Part shown: positions 22,379 to 35,351 of the stretch, one piece after another | How positions within the stretch are numbered: the first letter of the stretch is position 1 | Layout of the letters: each line of letters begins with the position of its first letter | From: Aristolochia californica | Lineage: Eukaryota; Streptophyta; Magnoliopsida; Piperales; Aristolochiaceae | DNA: 64,000 nt | Assembly (NCBI GenBank): GCA_029961685.1 | Contig: JARWKL010000006.1 | Coordinates: 19,717,276-19,781,275, forward strand | Reading direction: 5' to 3' | The notes under the pieces: generated by a model | Told to the model about the DNA's origin: nothing | Databases searched by the model: none | The model's input: the letters and a program-made list of their open reading frames with translations, nothing else | Made by a program: the position numbers and the translations under genes

Positions 22379-25064
22379 AATTTTATAAGAAAGGGACTTC
22401 TAACTGATCCCAACATGCTTTAAGTGTGGTGGATGTGCATGCCACAAGCATGTTGAGGATGCAAGTGGCCTAATGATCAAAAAATTAGGGGGACTAGAAA
22501 AAATCAAATTCTCAAGTGGTTGGATATTTACCAACCCACTTTTTGCCTATCCTTAAAAATCACTTTTTGCTTTGTGGAATTATCTCTCTCAGTATTTGTG
22601 CATTTCAATTTGGGATGTTCAAATTTTTTTTTTTTGGGTCCAAACTTGTGCTCTCCCATTTTTCCTCGTAAACAAAATAGATATAAGATTGCCACCAAAC
22701 GAAAATTTTAGAGTTCATGTGTGCAAAAAAAATTCGAAAACTATAGAGAATTATTTCGGGCACTACAAATGAACCCCAAAATCCATGTTAGGGAAATTCC
22801 ACTAGTACAACCCCCTAATAATAGCTTGGTGGAATTTTATAGGAAAGGGACTTCTAACTGATCCCAACATGCTTTAAGTGTGGTGGATGTGCATGCCACA
22901 TGCATGTTGAGTTTGCAAGTGGCCTAATGATCCAAAAATTAGGGGGAGTAGAAAAAATCAAATTCTCAAGTGGTTGGATATTTACCAACCCACTTTTTGC
23001 TTTTTGGAATTATCTCTCTCAGCATTTGTGCCTTTCCATTTGGGATGTTCAAATTTTTTTTTTTTTCGGGTCCAAACTTGTGCTCTCCCATTTTTCCTCG
23101 TAAACAAAAAAGATATAAGATCGCAACAAAACGAAAATTTTAGAGTTCATGTGTGCAAAAAAAATTCGAAAACTATAGAGAATTATTTCAGGCACTAAAA
23201 ATGAGCCCCAAAATCCATGTTTGGGAAATTCCACTAGTACAAACCCCTAATAATAGCTTGGTGGAATTTTATAGGAAAGGGACTTCTAACTAATCCCAAC
23301 ATGCTTTATGTGTGGTGGATGTGCATGCCACAAGCAAGTTGAGGATGCAAGTGGCCTAATGATCCAAAAATTAGGGGGAGTTGAAAAAGTCCAATTCTCA
23401 TGTGGTTGGATATTTACCAACCCACTTTTTGCTTATCCTTAAAAATCACTTTTTGCTTTTTGGAATTATCTCTCTCAGCATTTGTGCATTTCCATTTGGG
23501 ATGTTCAAATTTTTTTTTTTTTTCGGGTCCAAAGTTGTGCTCTCCCATTTTTCCTCGTAAACAAAATAGATATAAGATCGCAACAAAACGAAAATTTTAG
23601 AGTTCATGTGTGCAAAAAAGTTTCGATAACCATAGATAATTATTTCAGGCACTAAAAATGAGCCCCAAAATCCATGTTTGGGAAATTCCACTAGTACAAC
23701 CCCCTAAAAATAGCTTGGTGGAATTTTATAAGAAAGGGACTTCTAACTGATCCCAACATGCTTTAAGTGTGGTGGATGTGCATGCCACAAGCATGTTGAG
23801 GATGCAAGTGGCCTAATGATCAAAAAATTAGGGGGACTAGAAAAAATCAAATTCTCAAGTGGTTGGATATTTACCAACCCACTTTTTGCCTATCCTTAAA
23901 AATCACTTTTTGCTTTGTGGAATTATCTCTCTCAGCATTTGTGCATTTCAATTCGGGATGTTCAAATTTTTTTTTTTTGGGTCCAAACTTGTGCTCTCCC
24001 ATTTTTCCTCGTAAACAAAATAGATATAAGATTGCCACCAAACGAAAATTTTAGAGTTCATGTGTGCAAAAAAAATTCGAAAACTATAGAGAATTATTTC
24101 GGGCACTACAAATGAACCCCAAAATCCATGTTAGGGAAATTCCACTAGTACAACCCCCTAATAATAGCTTGGTGGAATTTTATAGGAAAGGGACTTCTAA
24201 CTGATCCCAACATGCTTTAAGTGTGGTGGATGTGCATGCCACATGCATGTTGAGTTTGCAAGTGGCCTAATGATCCAAAAATTAGGGGGAGTAGAAAAAA
24301 TCAAATTCTCAAGTGGTTGGATATTTACCAACCCACTTTTTGCTTTTTGGAATTATCTCTCTCAGCATTTGTGCCTTTCCATTTGGGATGTTCAAATTTT
24401 TTTTTTTTTCGGGTCCAAACTTGTGCTCTCCCATTTTTCCTCGTAAACAAAAAAGATATAAGATCGCAACAAAACGAAAATTTTAGAGTTCATGTGTGCA
24501 AAAAAAATTCGAAAACTATAGAGAATTATTTCAGGCACTAAAAATGAGCCCCAAAATCCATGTTTGGGAAATTCCACTAGTACAACCCCCTAATAATAGC
24601 TTGGTGGAATTTTATAGGAAAGGGACTTCTAACTAATCCCAACATGCTTTATGTGTGGTGGATGTGCATGCCACAAGCAAGTTGAGGATGCAAGTGGCCT
24701 AATGATCCAAAAATTAGGGGGAGTTGAAAAAGTCCAATTCTCATGTGGTTGGATATTTACCAACCCACTTTTTGCTTATCCTTAAAAATCACTTTTTGCT
24801 TTTTGGAATTATCTCTCTCAGCATTTGTGCATTTCCATTTGGGATGTTCAAATTTTTTTTTTTTTTCGGGTCCAAAGTTGTGCTCTCCCATTTTTCCTCG
24901 TAAACAAAATAGATATAAGATCGCAACAAAACGAAAATTTTAGAGTTCATGTGTGCAAAAAAGTTTCGATAACCATAGATAATTATATCAGGCACTAAAA
25001 ATGAGCCCCAAAATCCATGTTTGGGAAATTCCACTAGTACAACCCCCTAAAAATAGCTTGGTGG

Positions 25065-25518
25065 AATTTTATAAGAAAGGGACTTCTAACTGATCCCAAC
25101 ATGCTTTAAGTGTGGTGGATGTGCATGCCACAAGCATGTTGAGGATGCAAGTGGCCTAATGATCAAAAAATTAGGGGGACTAGAAAAAATCAAATTCTCA
25201 AGTGGTTGGATATTTACCAACCCACTTTTTGCCTATCCTTAAAAATCACTTTTTGCTTTGTGGAATTATCTCTCTCAGCATTTGTGCATTTCAATTTGGG
25301 ATGTTCAAATTTTTTTTTTTTGGGTCCAAACTTGTGCTCTCCCATTTTTCCTCGTAAACAAAATAGATATAAGATTGCCACCAAACGAAAATTTTAGAGT
25401 TCATGTGTGCAAAAAAAATTCGAAAACTATAGAGAATTATTTCGGGCACTACAAATGAACCCCAAAATCCATGTTAGGGAAATTCCACTAGTACAACCCC
25501 CTAATAATAGCTTGGTGG
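25065..25518. repeat. Monomer A, representative (type II)
   Basis: It is 454 bp and differs from type I A by three substitutions: ATAAGAAAGG (offset 12), TTTGGGATG (offset 236) and TTTCGGGCAC (offset 380, creating a new CpG). The T tract stays at 12 followed by GGG. Confidence 0.93.
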
Positions 25519-25950
25519 AATTTTATAGGAAAGGGACTTCTAACTGATCCCAACATGCTTTAAGTGTGGTGGATGTGCATGCCACATGCATGTTGAGTTT
25601 GCAAGTGGCCTAATGATCCAAAAATTAGGGGGAGTAGAAAAAATCAAATTCTCAAGTGGTTGGATATTTACCAACCCACTTTTTGCTTTTTGGAATTATC
25701 TCTCTCAGCATTTGTGCCTTTCCATTTGGGATGTTCAAATTTTTTTTTTTTTCGGGTCCAAACTTGTGCTCTCCCATTTTTCCTCGTAAACAAAAAAGAT
25801 ATAAGATCGCAACAAAACGAAAATTTTAGAGTTCATGTGTGCAAAAAAAATTCGAAAACTATAGAGAATTATTTCAGGCACTAAAAATGAGCCCCAAAAT
25901 CCATGTTTGGGAAATTCCACTAGTACAACCCCCTAATAATAGCTTGGTGG
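25519..25950. repeat. Monomer B, representative (type II)
   Basis: It is 432 bp and differs from type I B only by GTGCCTTTCC for GTGCTTTTCC (HOR offset 654). The 24-bp deletion and 13-T tract are unchanged. Confidence 0.93.
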
Positions 25951-26407
25951 AATTTTATAGGAAAGGGACTTCTAACTAATCCCAACATGCTTTATGTGTG
26001 GTGGATGTGCATGCCACAAGCAAGTTGAGGATGCAAGTGGCCTAATGATCCAAAAATTAGGGGGAGTTGAAAAAGTCCAATTCTCATGTGGTTGGATATT
26101 TACCAACCCACTTTTTGCTTATCCTTAAAAATCACTTTTTGCTTTTTGGAATTATCTCTCTCAGCATTTGTGCATTTCCATTTGGGATGTTCAAATTTTT
26201 TTTTTTTTTCGGGTCCAAAGTTGTGCTCTCCCATTTTTCCTCGTAAACAAAATAGATATAAGATCGCAACAAAACGAAAATTTTAGAGTTCATGTGTGCA
26301 AAAAAGTTTCGATAACCATAGATAATTATTTCAGGCACTAAAAATGAGCCCCAAAATCCATGTTTGGGAAATTCCACTAGTACAACCCCCTAAAAATAGC
26401 TTGGTGG
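25951..26407. repeat. Monomer C, representative (type II)
   Basis: It is 457 bp and differs from type I C by TGTGGTGGATG (offset 939), AAAATAGATAT (offset 1189) and CCTAAAAATAGC (offset 1330). At offsets 939 and 1189 it matches monomer A, so conversion from A is a possible source of the type II C form. Confidence 0.92.
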
Positions 26408-26861
26408 AATTTTATAAGAAAGGGACTTCTAACTGATCCCAACATGCTTTAAGTGTGGTGGATGTGCATGCCACAAGCATGTTGAGGATGCAAGTGGCCT
26501 AATGATCAAAAAATTAGGGGGACTAGAAAAAATCAAATTCTCAAGTGGTTGGATATTTACCAACCCACTTTTTGCCTATCCTTAAAAATCACTTTTTGCT
26601 TTGTGGAATTATCTCTCTCAGCATTTGTGCATTTCAATTTGGGATGTTCAAATTTTTTTTTTTTGGGTCCAAACTTGTGCTCTCCCATTTTTCCTCGTAA
26701 ACAAAATAGATATAAGATTGCCACCAAACGAAAATTTTAGAGTTCATGTGTGCAAAAAAAATTCGAAAACTATAGAGAATTATTTCGGGCACTACAAATG
26801 AACCCCAAAATCCATGTTAGGGAAATTCCACTAGTACAACCCCCTAATAATAGCTTGGTGG

Positions 26862-27293
26862 AATTTTATAGGAAAGGGACTTCTAACTGATCCCAACATG
26901 CTTTAAGTGTGGTGGATGTGCATGCCACATGCATGTTGAGTTTGCAAGTGGCCTAATGATCCAAAAATTAGGGGGAGTAGAAAAAATCAAATTCTCAAGT
27001 GGTTGGATATTTACCAACCCACTTTTTGCTTTTTGGAATTATCTCTCTCAGCATTTGTGCCTTTCCATTTGGGATGTTCAAATTTTTTTTTTTTTCGGGT
27101 CCAAACTTGTGCTCTCCCATTTTTCCTCGTAAACAAAATAGATATAAGATCGCAACAAAACGAAAATTTTAGAGTTCATGTGTGCAAAAAAAATTCGAAA
27201 ACTATAGAGAATTATTTCAGGCACTAAAAATGAGCCCCAAAATCCATGTTTGGGAAATTCCACTAGTACAACCCCCTAATAATAGCTTGGTGG
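26862..27293. repeat. Variant B monomer, A-to-T at 27139
   Basis: It has AAAATAGATAT where B normally has AAAAAAGATAT, which is the A and type II C state. The following GATCGCAACA stays B/C-like, so any conversion donor was C rather than A. The same variant occurs six HORs downstream. Confidence 0.9.
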
Positions 27294-30200
27294 AATTTTA
27301 TAGGAAAGGGACTTCTAACTAATCCCAACATGCTTTATGTGTGGTGGATGTGCATGCCACAAGCAAGTTGAGGATGCAAGTGGCCTAATGATCCAAAAAT
27401 TAGGGGGAGTTGAAAAAGTCCAATTCTCATGTGGTTGGATATTTACCAACCCACTTTTTGCTTATCCTTAAAAATCACTTTTTGCTTTTTGGAATTATCT
27501 CTCTCAGCATTTGTGCATTTCCATTTGGGATGTTCAAATTTTTTTTTTTTTTCGGGTCCAAAGTTGTGCTCTCCCATTTTTCCTCGTAAACAAAATAGAT
27601 ATAAGATCGCAACAAAACGAAAATTTTAGAGTTCATGTGTGCAAAAAAGTTTCGATAACCATAGATAATTATTTCAGGCACTAAAAATGAGCCCCAAAAT
27701 CCATGTTTGGGAAATTCCACTAGTACAACCCCCTAAAAATAGCTTGGTGGAATTTTATAAGAAAGGGACTTCTAACTGATCCCAACATGCTTTAAGTGTG
27801 GTGGATGTGCATGCCACAAGCATGTTGAGGATGCAAGTGGCCTAATGATCAAAAAATTAGGGGGACTAGAAAAAATCAAATTCTCAAGTGGTTGGATATT
27901 TACCAACCCACTTTTTGCCTATCCTTAAAAATCACTTTTTGCTTTGTGGAATTATCTCTCTCAGCATTTGTGCATTTCAATTTGGGATGTTCAAATTTTT
28001 TTTTTTTGGGTCCAAACTTGTGCTCTCCCATTTTTCCTCGTAAACAAAATAGATATAAGATTGCCACCAAACGAAAATTTTAGAGTTCATGTGTGCAAAA
28101 AAAATTCGAAAACTATAGAGAATTATTTCGGGCACTACAAATGAACCCCAAAATCCATGTTAGGGAAATTCCACTAGTACAACCCCCTAATAATAGCTTG
28201 GTGGAATTTTATAGGAAAGGGACTTCTAACTGATCCCAACATGCTTTAAGTGTGGTGGATGTGCATGCCACATGCATGTTGAGTTTGCAAGTGGCCTAAT
28301 GATCCAAAAATTAGGGGGAGTAGAAAAAATCAAATTCTCAAGTGGTTGGATATTTACCAACCCACTTTTTGCTTTTTGGAATTATCTCTCTCAGCATTTG
28401 TGCCTTTCCATTTGGGATGTTCAAATTTTTTTTTTTTTCGGGTCCAAACTTGTGCTCTCCCATTTTTCCTCGTAAACAAAAAAGATATAAGATCGCAACA
28501 AAACGAAAATTTTAGAGTTCATGTGTGCAAAAAAAATTCGAAAACTATAGAGAATTATTTCAGGCACTAAAAATGAGCCCCAAAATCCATGTTTGGGAAA
28601 TTCCACTAGTACAACCCCCTAATAATAGCTTGGTGGAATTTTATAGGAAAGGGACTTCTAACTAATCCCAACATGCTTTATGTGTGGTGGATGTGCATGC
28701 CACAAGCAAGTTGAGGATGCAAGTGGCCTAATGATCCAAAAATTAGGGGGAGTTGAAAAAGTCCAATTCTCATGTGGTTGGATATTTACCAACCCACTTT
28801 TTGCTTATCCTTAAAAATCACTTTTTGCTTTTTGGAATTATCTCTCTCAGCATTTGTGCATTTCCATTTGGGATGTTCAAATTTTTTTTTTTTTTCGGGT
28901 CCAAAGTTGTGCTCTCCCATTTTTCCTCGTAAACAAAATAGATATAAGATCGCAACAAAACGAAAATTTTAGAGTTCATGTGTGCAAAAAAGTTTCGATA
29001 ACCATAGATAATTATTTCAGGCACTAAAAATGAGCCCCAAAATCCATGTTTGGGAAATTCCACTAGTACAACCCCCTAAAAATAGCTTGGTGGAATTTTA
29101 TAAGAAAGGGACTTCTAACTGATCCCAACATGCTTTAAGTGTGGTGGATGTGCATGCCACAAGCATGTTGAGGATGCAAGTGGCCTAATGATCAAAAAAT
29201 TAGGGGGACTAGAAAAAATCAAATTCTCAAGTGGTTGGATATTTACCAACCCACTTTTTGCCTATCCTTAAAAATCACTTTTTGCTTTGTGGAATTATCT
29301 CTCTCAGCATTTGTGCATTTCAATTTGGGATGTTCAAATTTTTTTTTTTTGGGTCCAAACTTGTGCTCTCCCATTTTTCCTCGTAAACAAAATAGATATA
29401 AGATTGCCACCAAACGAAAATTTTAGAGTTCATGTGTGCAAAAAAAATTCGAAAACTATAGAGAATTATTTCGGGCACTACAAATGAACCCCAAAATCCA
29501 TGTTAGGGAAATTCCACTAGTACAACCCCCTAATAATAGCTTGGTGGAATTTTATAGGAAAGGGACTTCTAACTGATCCCAACATGCTTTAAGTGTGGTG
29601 GATGTGCATGCCACATGCATGTTGAGTTTGCAAGTGGCCTAATGATCCAAAAATTAGGGGGAGTAGAAAAAATCAAATTCTCAAGTGGTTGGATATTTAC
29701 CAACCCACTTTTTGCTTTTTGGAATTATCTCTCTCAGCATTTGTGCCTTTCCATTTGGGATGTTCAAATTTTTTTTTTTTTCGGGTCCAAACTTGTGCTC
29801 TCCCATTTTTCCTCGTAAACAAAAAAGATATAAGATCGCAACAAAACGAAAATTTTAGAGTTCATGTGTGCAAAAAAAATTCGAAAACTATAGAGAATTA
29901 TTTCAGGCACTAAAAATGAGCCCCAAAATCCATGTTTGGGAAATTCCACTAGTACAACCCCCTAATAATAGCTTGGTGGAATTTTATAGGAAAGGGACTT
30001 CTAACTAATCCCAACATGCTTTATGTGTGGTGGATGTGCATGCCACAAGCAAGTTGAGGATGCAAGTGGCCTAATGATCCAAAAATTAGGGGGAGTTGAA
30101 AAAGTCCAATTCTCATGTGGTTGGATATTTACCAACCCACTTTTTGCTTATCCTTAAAAATCACTTTTTGCTTTTTGGAATTATCTCTCTCAGCATTTGT

Positions 30201-33200
30201 GCATTTCCATTTGGGATGTTCAAATTTTTTTTTTTTTTCGGGTCCAAAGTTGTGCTCTCCCATTTTTCCTCGTAAACAAAATAGATATAAGATCGCAACA
30301 AAACGAAAATTTTAGAGTTCATGTGTGCAAAAAAGTTTCGATAACCATAGATAATTATTTCAGGCACTAAAAATGAGCCCCAAAATCCATGTTTGGGAAA
30401 TTCCACTAGTACAACCCCCTAAAAATAGCTTGGTGGAATTTTATAAGAAAGGGACTTCTAACTGATCCCAACATGCTTTAAGTGTGGTGGATGTGCATGC
30501 CACAAGCATGTTGAGGATGCAAGTGGCCTAATGATCAAAAAATTAGGGGGACTAGAAAAAATCAAATTCTCAAGTGGTTGGATATTTACCAACCCACTTT
30601 TTGCCTATCCTTAAAAATCACTTTTTGCTTTGTGGAATTATCTCTCTCAGCATTTGTGCATTTCAATTTGGGATGTTCAAATTTTTTTTTTTTGGGTCCA
30701 AACTTGTGCTCTCCCATTTTTCCTCGTAAACAAAATAGATATAAGATTGCCACCAAACGAAAATTTTAGAGTTCATGTGTGCAAAAAAAATTCGAAAACT
30801 ATAGAGAATTATTTCGGGCACTACAAATGAACCCCAAAATCCATGTTAGGGAAATTCCACTAGTACAACCCCCTAATAATAGCTTGGTGGAATTTTATAG
30901 GAAAGGGACTTCTAACTGATCCCAACATGCTTTAAGTGTGGTGGATGTGCATGCCACATGCATGTTGAGTTTGCAAGTGGCCTAATGATCCAAAAATTAG
31001 GGGGAGTAGAAAAAATCAAATTCTCAAGTGGTTGGATATTTACCAACCCACTTTTTGCTTTTTGGAATTATCTCTCTCAGCATTTGTGCCTTTCCATTTG
31101 GGATGTTCAAATTTTTTTTTTTTTCGGGTCCAAACTTGTGCTCTCCCATTTTTCCTCGTAAACAAAAAAGATATAAGATCGCAACAAAACGAAAATTTTA
31201 GAGTTCATGTGTGCAAAAAAAATTCGAAAACTATAGAGAATTATTTCAGGCACTAAAAATGAGCCCCAAAATCCATGTTTGGGAAATTCCACTAGTACAA
31301 CCCCCTAATAATAGCTTGGTGGAATTTTATAGGAAAGGGACTTCTAACTAATCCCAACATGCTTTATGTGTGGTGGATGTGCATGCCACAAGCAAGTTGA
31401 GGATGCAAGTGGCCTAATGATCCAAAAATTAGGGGGAGTTGAAAAAGTCCAATTCTCATGTGGTTGGATATTTACCAACCCACTTTTTGCTTATCCTTAA
31501 AAATCACTTTTTGCTTTTTGGAATTATCTCTCTCAGCATTTGTGCATTTCCATTTGGGATGTTCAAATTTTTTTTTTTTTTCGGGTCCAAAGTTGTGCTC
31601 TCCCATTTTTCCTCGTAAACAAAATAGATATAAGATCGCAACAAAACGAAAATTTTAGAGTTCATGTGTGCAAAAAAGTTTCGATAACCATAGATAATTA
31701 TTTCAGGCACTAAAAATGAGCCCCAAAATCCATGTTTGGGAAATTCCACTAGTACAACCCCCTAAAAATAGCTTGGTGGAATTTTATAAGAAAGGGACTT
31801 CTAACTGATCCCAACATGCTTTAAGTGTGGTGGATGTGCATGCCACAAGCATGTTGAGGATGCAAGTGGCCTAATGATCAAAAAATTAGGGGGACTAGAA
31901 AAAATCAAATTCTCAAGTGGTTGGATATTTACCAACCCACTTTTTGCCTATCCTTAAAAATCACTTTTTGCTTTGTGGAATTATCTCTCTCAGCATTTGT
32001 GCATTTCAATTTGGGATGTTCAAATTTTTTTTTTTTGGGTCCAAACTTGTGCTCTCCCATTTTTCCTCGTAAACAAAATAGATATAAGATTGCCACCAAA
32101 CGAAAATTTTAGAGTTCATGTGTGCAAAAAAAATTCGAAAACTATAGAGAATTATTTCGGGCACTACAAATGAACCCCAAAATCCATGTTAGGGAAATTC
32201 CACTAGTACAACCCCCTAATAATAGCTTGGTGGAATTTTATAGGAAAGGGACTTCTAACTGATCCCAACATGCTTTAAGTGTGGTGGATGTGCATGCCAC
32301 ATGCATGTTGAGTTTGCAAGTGGCCTAATGATCCAAAAATTAGGGGGAGTAGAAAAAATCAAATTCTCAAGTGGTTGGATATTTACCAACCCACTTTTTG
32401 CTTTTTGGAATTATCTCTCTCAGCATTTGTGCCTTTCCATTTGGGATGTTCAAATTTTTTTTTTTTTCGGGTCCAAACTTGTGCTCTCCCATTTTTCCTC
32501 GTAAACAAAAAAGATATAAGATCGCAACAAAACGAAAATTTTAGAGTTCATGTGTGCAAAAAAAATTCGAAAACTATAGAGAATTATTTCAGGCACTAAA
32601 AATGAGCCCCAAAATCCATGTTTGGGAAATTCCACTAGTACAACCCCCTAATAATAGCTTGGTGGAATTTTATAGGAAAGGGACTTCTAACTAATCCCAA
32701 CATGCTTTATGTGTGGTGGATGTGCATGCCACAAGCAAGTTGAGGATGCAAGTGGCCTAATGATCCAAAAATTAGGGGGAGTTGAAAAAGTCCAATTCTC
32801 ATGTGGTTGGATATTTACCAACCCACTTTTTGCTTATCCTTAAAAATCACTTTTTGCTTTTTGGAATTATCTCTCTCAGCATTTGTGCATTTCCATTTGG
32901 GATGTTCAAATTTTTTTTTTTTTTCGGGTCCAAAGTTGTGCTCTCCCATTTTTCCTCGTAAACAAAATAGATATAAGATCGCAACAAAACGAAAATTTTA
33001 GAGTTCATGTGTGCAAAAAAGTTTCGATAACCATAGATAATTATTTCAGGCACTAAAAATGAGCCCCAAAATCCATGTTTGGGAAATTCCACTAGTACAA
33101 CCCCCTAAAAATAGCTTGGTGGAATTTTATAAGAAAGGGACTTCTAACTGATCCCAACATGCTTTAAGTGTGGTGGATGTGCATGCCACAAGCATGTTGA

Positions 33201-34919
33201 GGATGCAAGTGGCCTAATGATCAAAAAATTAGGGGGACTAGAAAAAATCAAATTCTCAAGTGGTTGGATATTTACCAACCCACTTTTTGCCTATCCTTAA
33301 AAATCACTTTTTGCTTTGTGGAATTATCTCTCTCAGCATTTGTGCATTTCAATTTGGGATGTTCAAATTTTTTTTTTTTGGGTCCAAACTTGTGCTCTCC
33401 CATTTTTCCTCGTAAACAAAATAGATATAAGATTGCCACCAAACGAAAATTTTAGAGTTCATGTGTGCAAAAAAAATTCGAAAACTATAGAGAATTATTT
33501 CGGGCACTACAAATGAACCCCAAAATCCATGTTAGGGAAATTCCACTAGTACAACCCCCTAATAATAGCTTGGTGGAATTTTATAGGAAAGGGACTTCTA
33601 ACTGATCCCAACATGCTTTAAGTGTGGTGGATGTGCATGCCACATGCATGTTGAGTTTGCAAGTGGCCTAATGATCCAAAAATTAGGGGGAGTAGAAAAA
33701 ATCAAATTCTCAAGTGGTTGGATATTTACCAACCCACTTTTTGCTTTTTGGAATTATCTCTCTCAGCATTTGTGCCTTTCCATTTGGGATGTTCAAATTT
33801 TTTTTTTTTTCGGGTCCAAACTTGTGCTCTCCCATTTTTCCTCGTAAACAAAAAAGATATAAGATCGCAACAAAACGAAAATTTTAGAGTTCATGTGTGC
33901 AAAAAAAATTCGAAAACTATAGAGAATTATTTCAGGCACTAAAAATGAGCCCCAAAATCCATGTTTGGGAAATTCCACTAGTACAACCCCCTAATAATAG
34001 CTTGGTGGAATTTTATAGGAAAGGGACTTCTAACTAATCCCAACATGCTTTATGTGTGGTGGATGTGCATGCCACAAGCAAGTTGAGGATGCAAGTGGCC
34101 TAATGATCCAAAAATTAGGGGGAGTTGAAAAAGTCCAATTCTCATGTGGTTGGATATTTACCAACCCACTTTTTGCTTATCCTTAAAAATCACTTTTTGC
34201 TTTTTGGAATTATCTCTCTCAGCATTTGTGCATTTCCATTTGGGATGTTCAAATTTTTTTTTTTTTTCGGGTCCAAAGTTGTGCTCTCCCATTTTTCCTC
34301 GTAAACAAAATAGATATAAGATCGCAACAAAACGAAAATTTTAGAGTTCATGTGTGCAAAAAAGTTTCGATAACCATAGATAATTATTTCAGGCACTAAA
34401 AATGAGCCCCAAAATCCATGTTTGGGAAATTCCACTAGTACAACCCCCTAAAAATAGCTTGGTGGAATTTTATAAGAAAGGGACTTCTAACTGATCCCAA
34501 CATGCTTTAAGTGTGGTGGATGTGCATGCCACAAGCATGTTGAGGATGCAAGTGGCCTAATGATCAAAAAATTAGGGGGACTAGAAAAAATCAAATTCTC
34601 AAGTGGTTGGATATTTACCAACCCACTTTTTGCCTATCCTTAAAAATCACTTTTTGCTTTGTGGAATTATCTCTCTCAGCATTTGTGCATTTCAATTTGG
34701 GATGTTCAAATTTTTTTTTTTTGGGTCCAAACTTGTGCTCTCCCATTTTTCCTCGTAAACAAAATAGATATAAGATTGCCACCAAACGAAAATTTTAGAG
34801 TTCATGTGTGCAAAAAAAATTCGAAAACTATAGAGAATTATTTCGGGCACTACAAATGAACCCCAAAATCCATGTTAGGGAAATTCCACTAGTACAACCC
34901 CCTAATAATAGCTTGGTGG

Positions 34920-35351
34920 AATTTTATAGGAAAGGGACTTCTAACTGATCCCAACATGCTTTAAGTGTGGTGGATGTGCATGCCACATGCATGTTGAGTT
35001 TGCAAGTGGCCTAATGATCCAAAAATTAGGGGGAGTAGAAAAAATCAAATTCTCAAGTGGTTGGATATTTACCAACCCACTTTTTGCTTTTTGGAATTAT
35101 CTCTCTCAGCATTTGTGCCTTTCCATTTGGGATGTTCAAATTTTTTTTTTTTTCGGGTCCAAACTTGTGCTCTCCCATTTTTCCTCGTAAACAAAATAGA
35201 TATAAGATCGCAACAAAACGAAAATTTTAGAGTTCATGTGTGCAAAAAAAATTCGAAAACTATAGAGAATTATTTCAGGCACTAAAAATGAGCCCCAAAA
35301 TCCATGTTTGGGAAATTCCACTAGTACAACCCCCTAATAATAGCTTGGTGG
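34920..35351. repeat. Variant B monomer, A-to-T at 35197
   Basis: It has the same change as at 27139, exactly 8058 bp (6 x 1343) later, with no other example among the B monomers between them. Confidence 0.9.
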
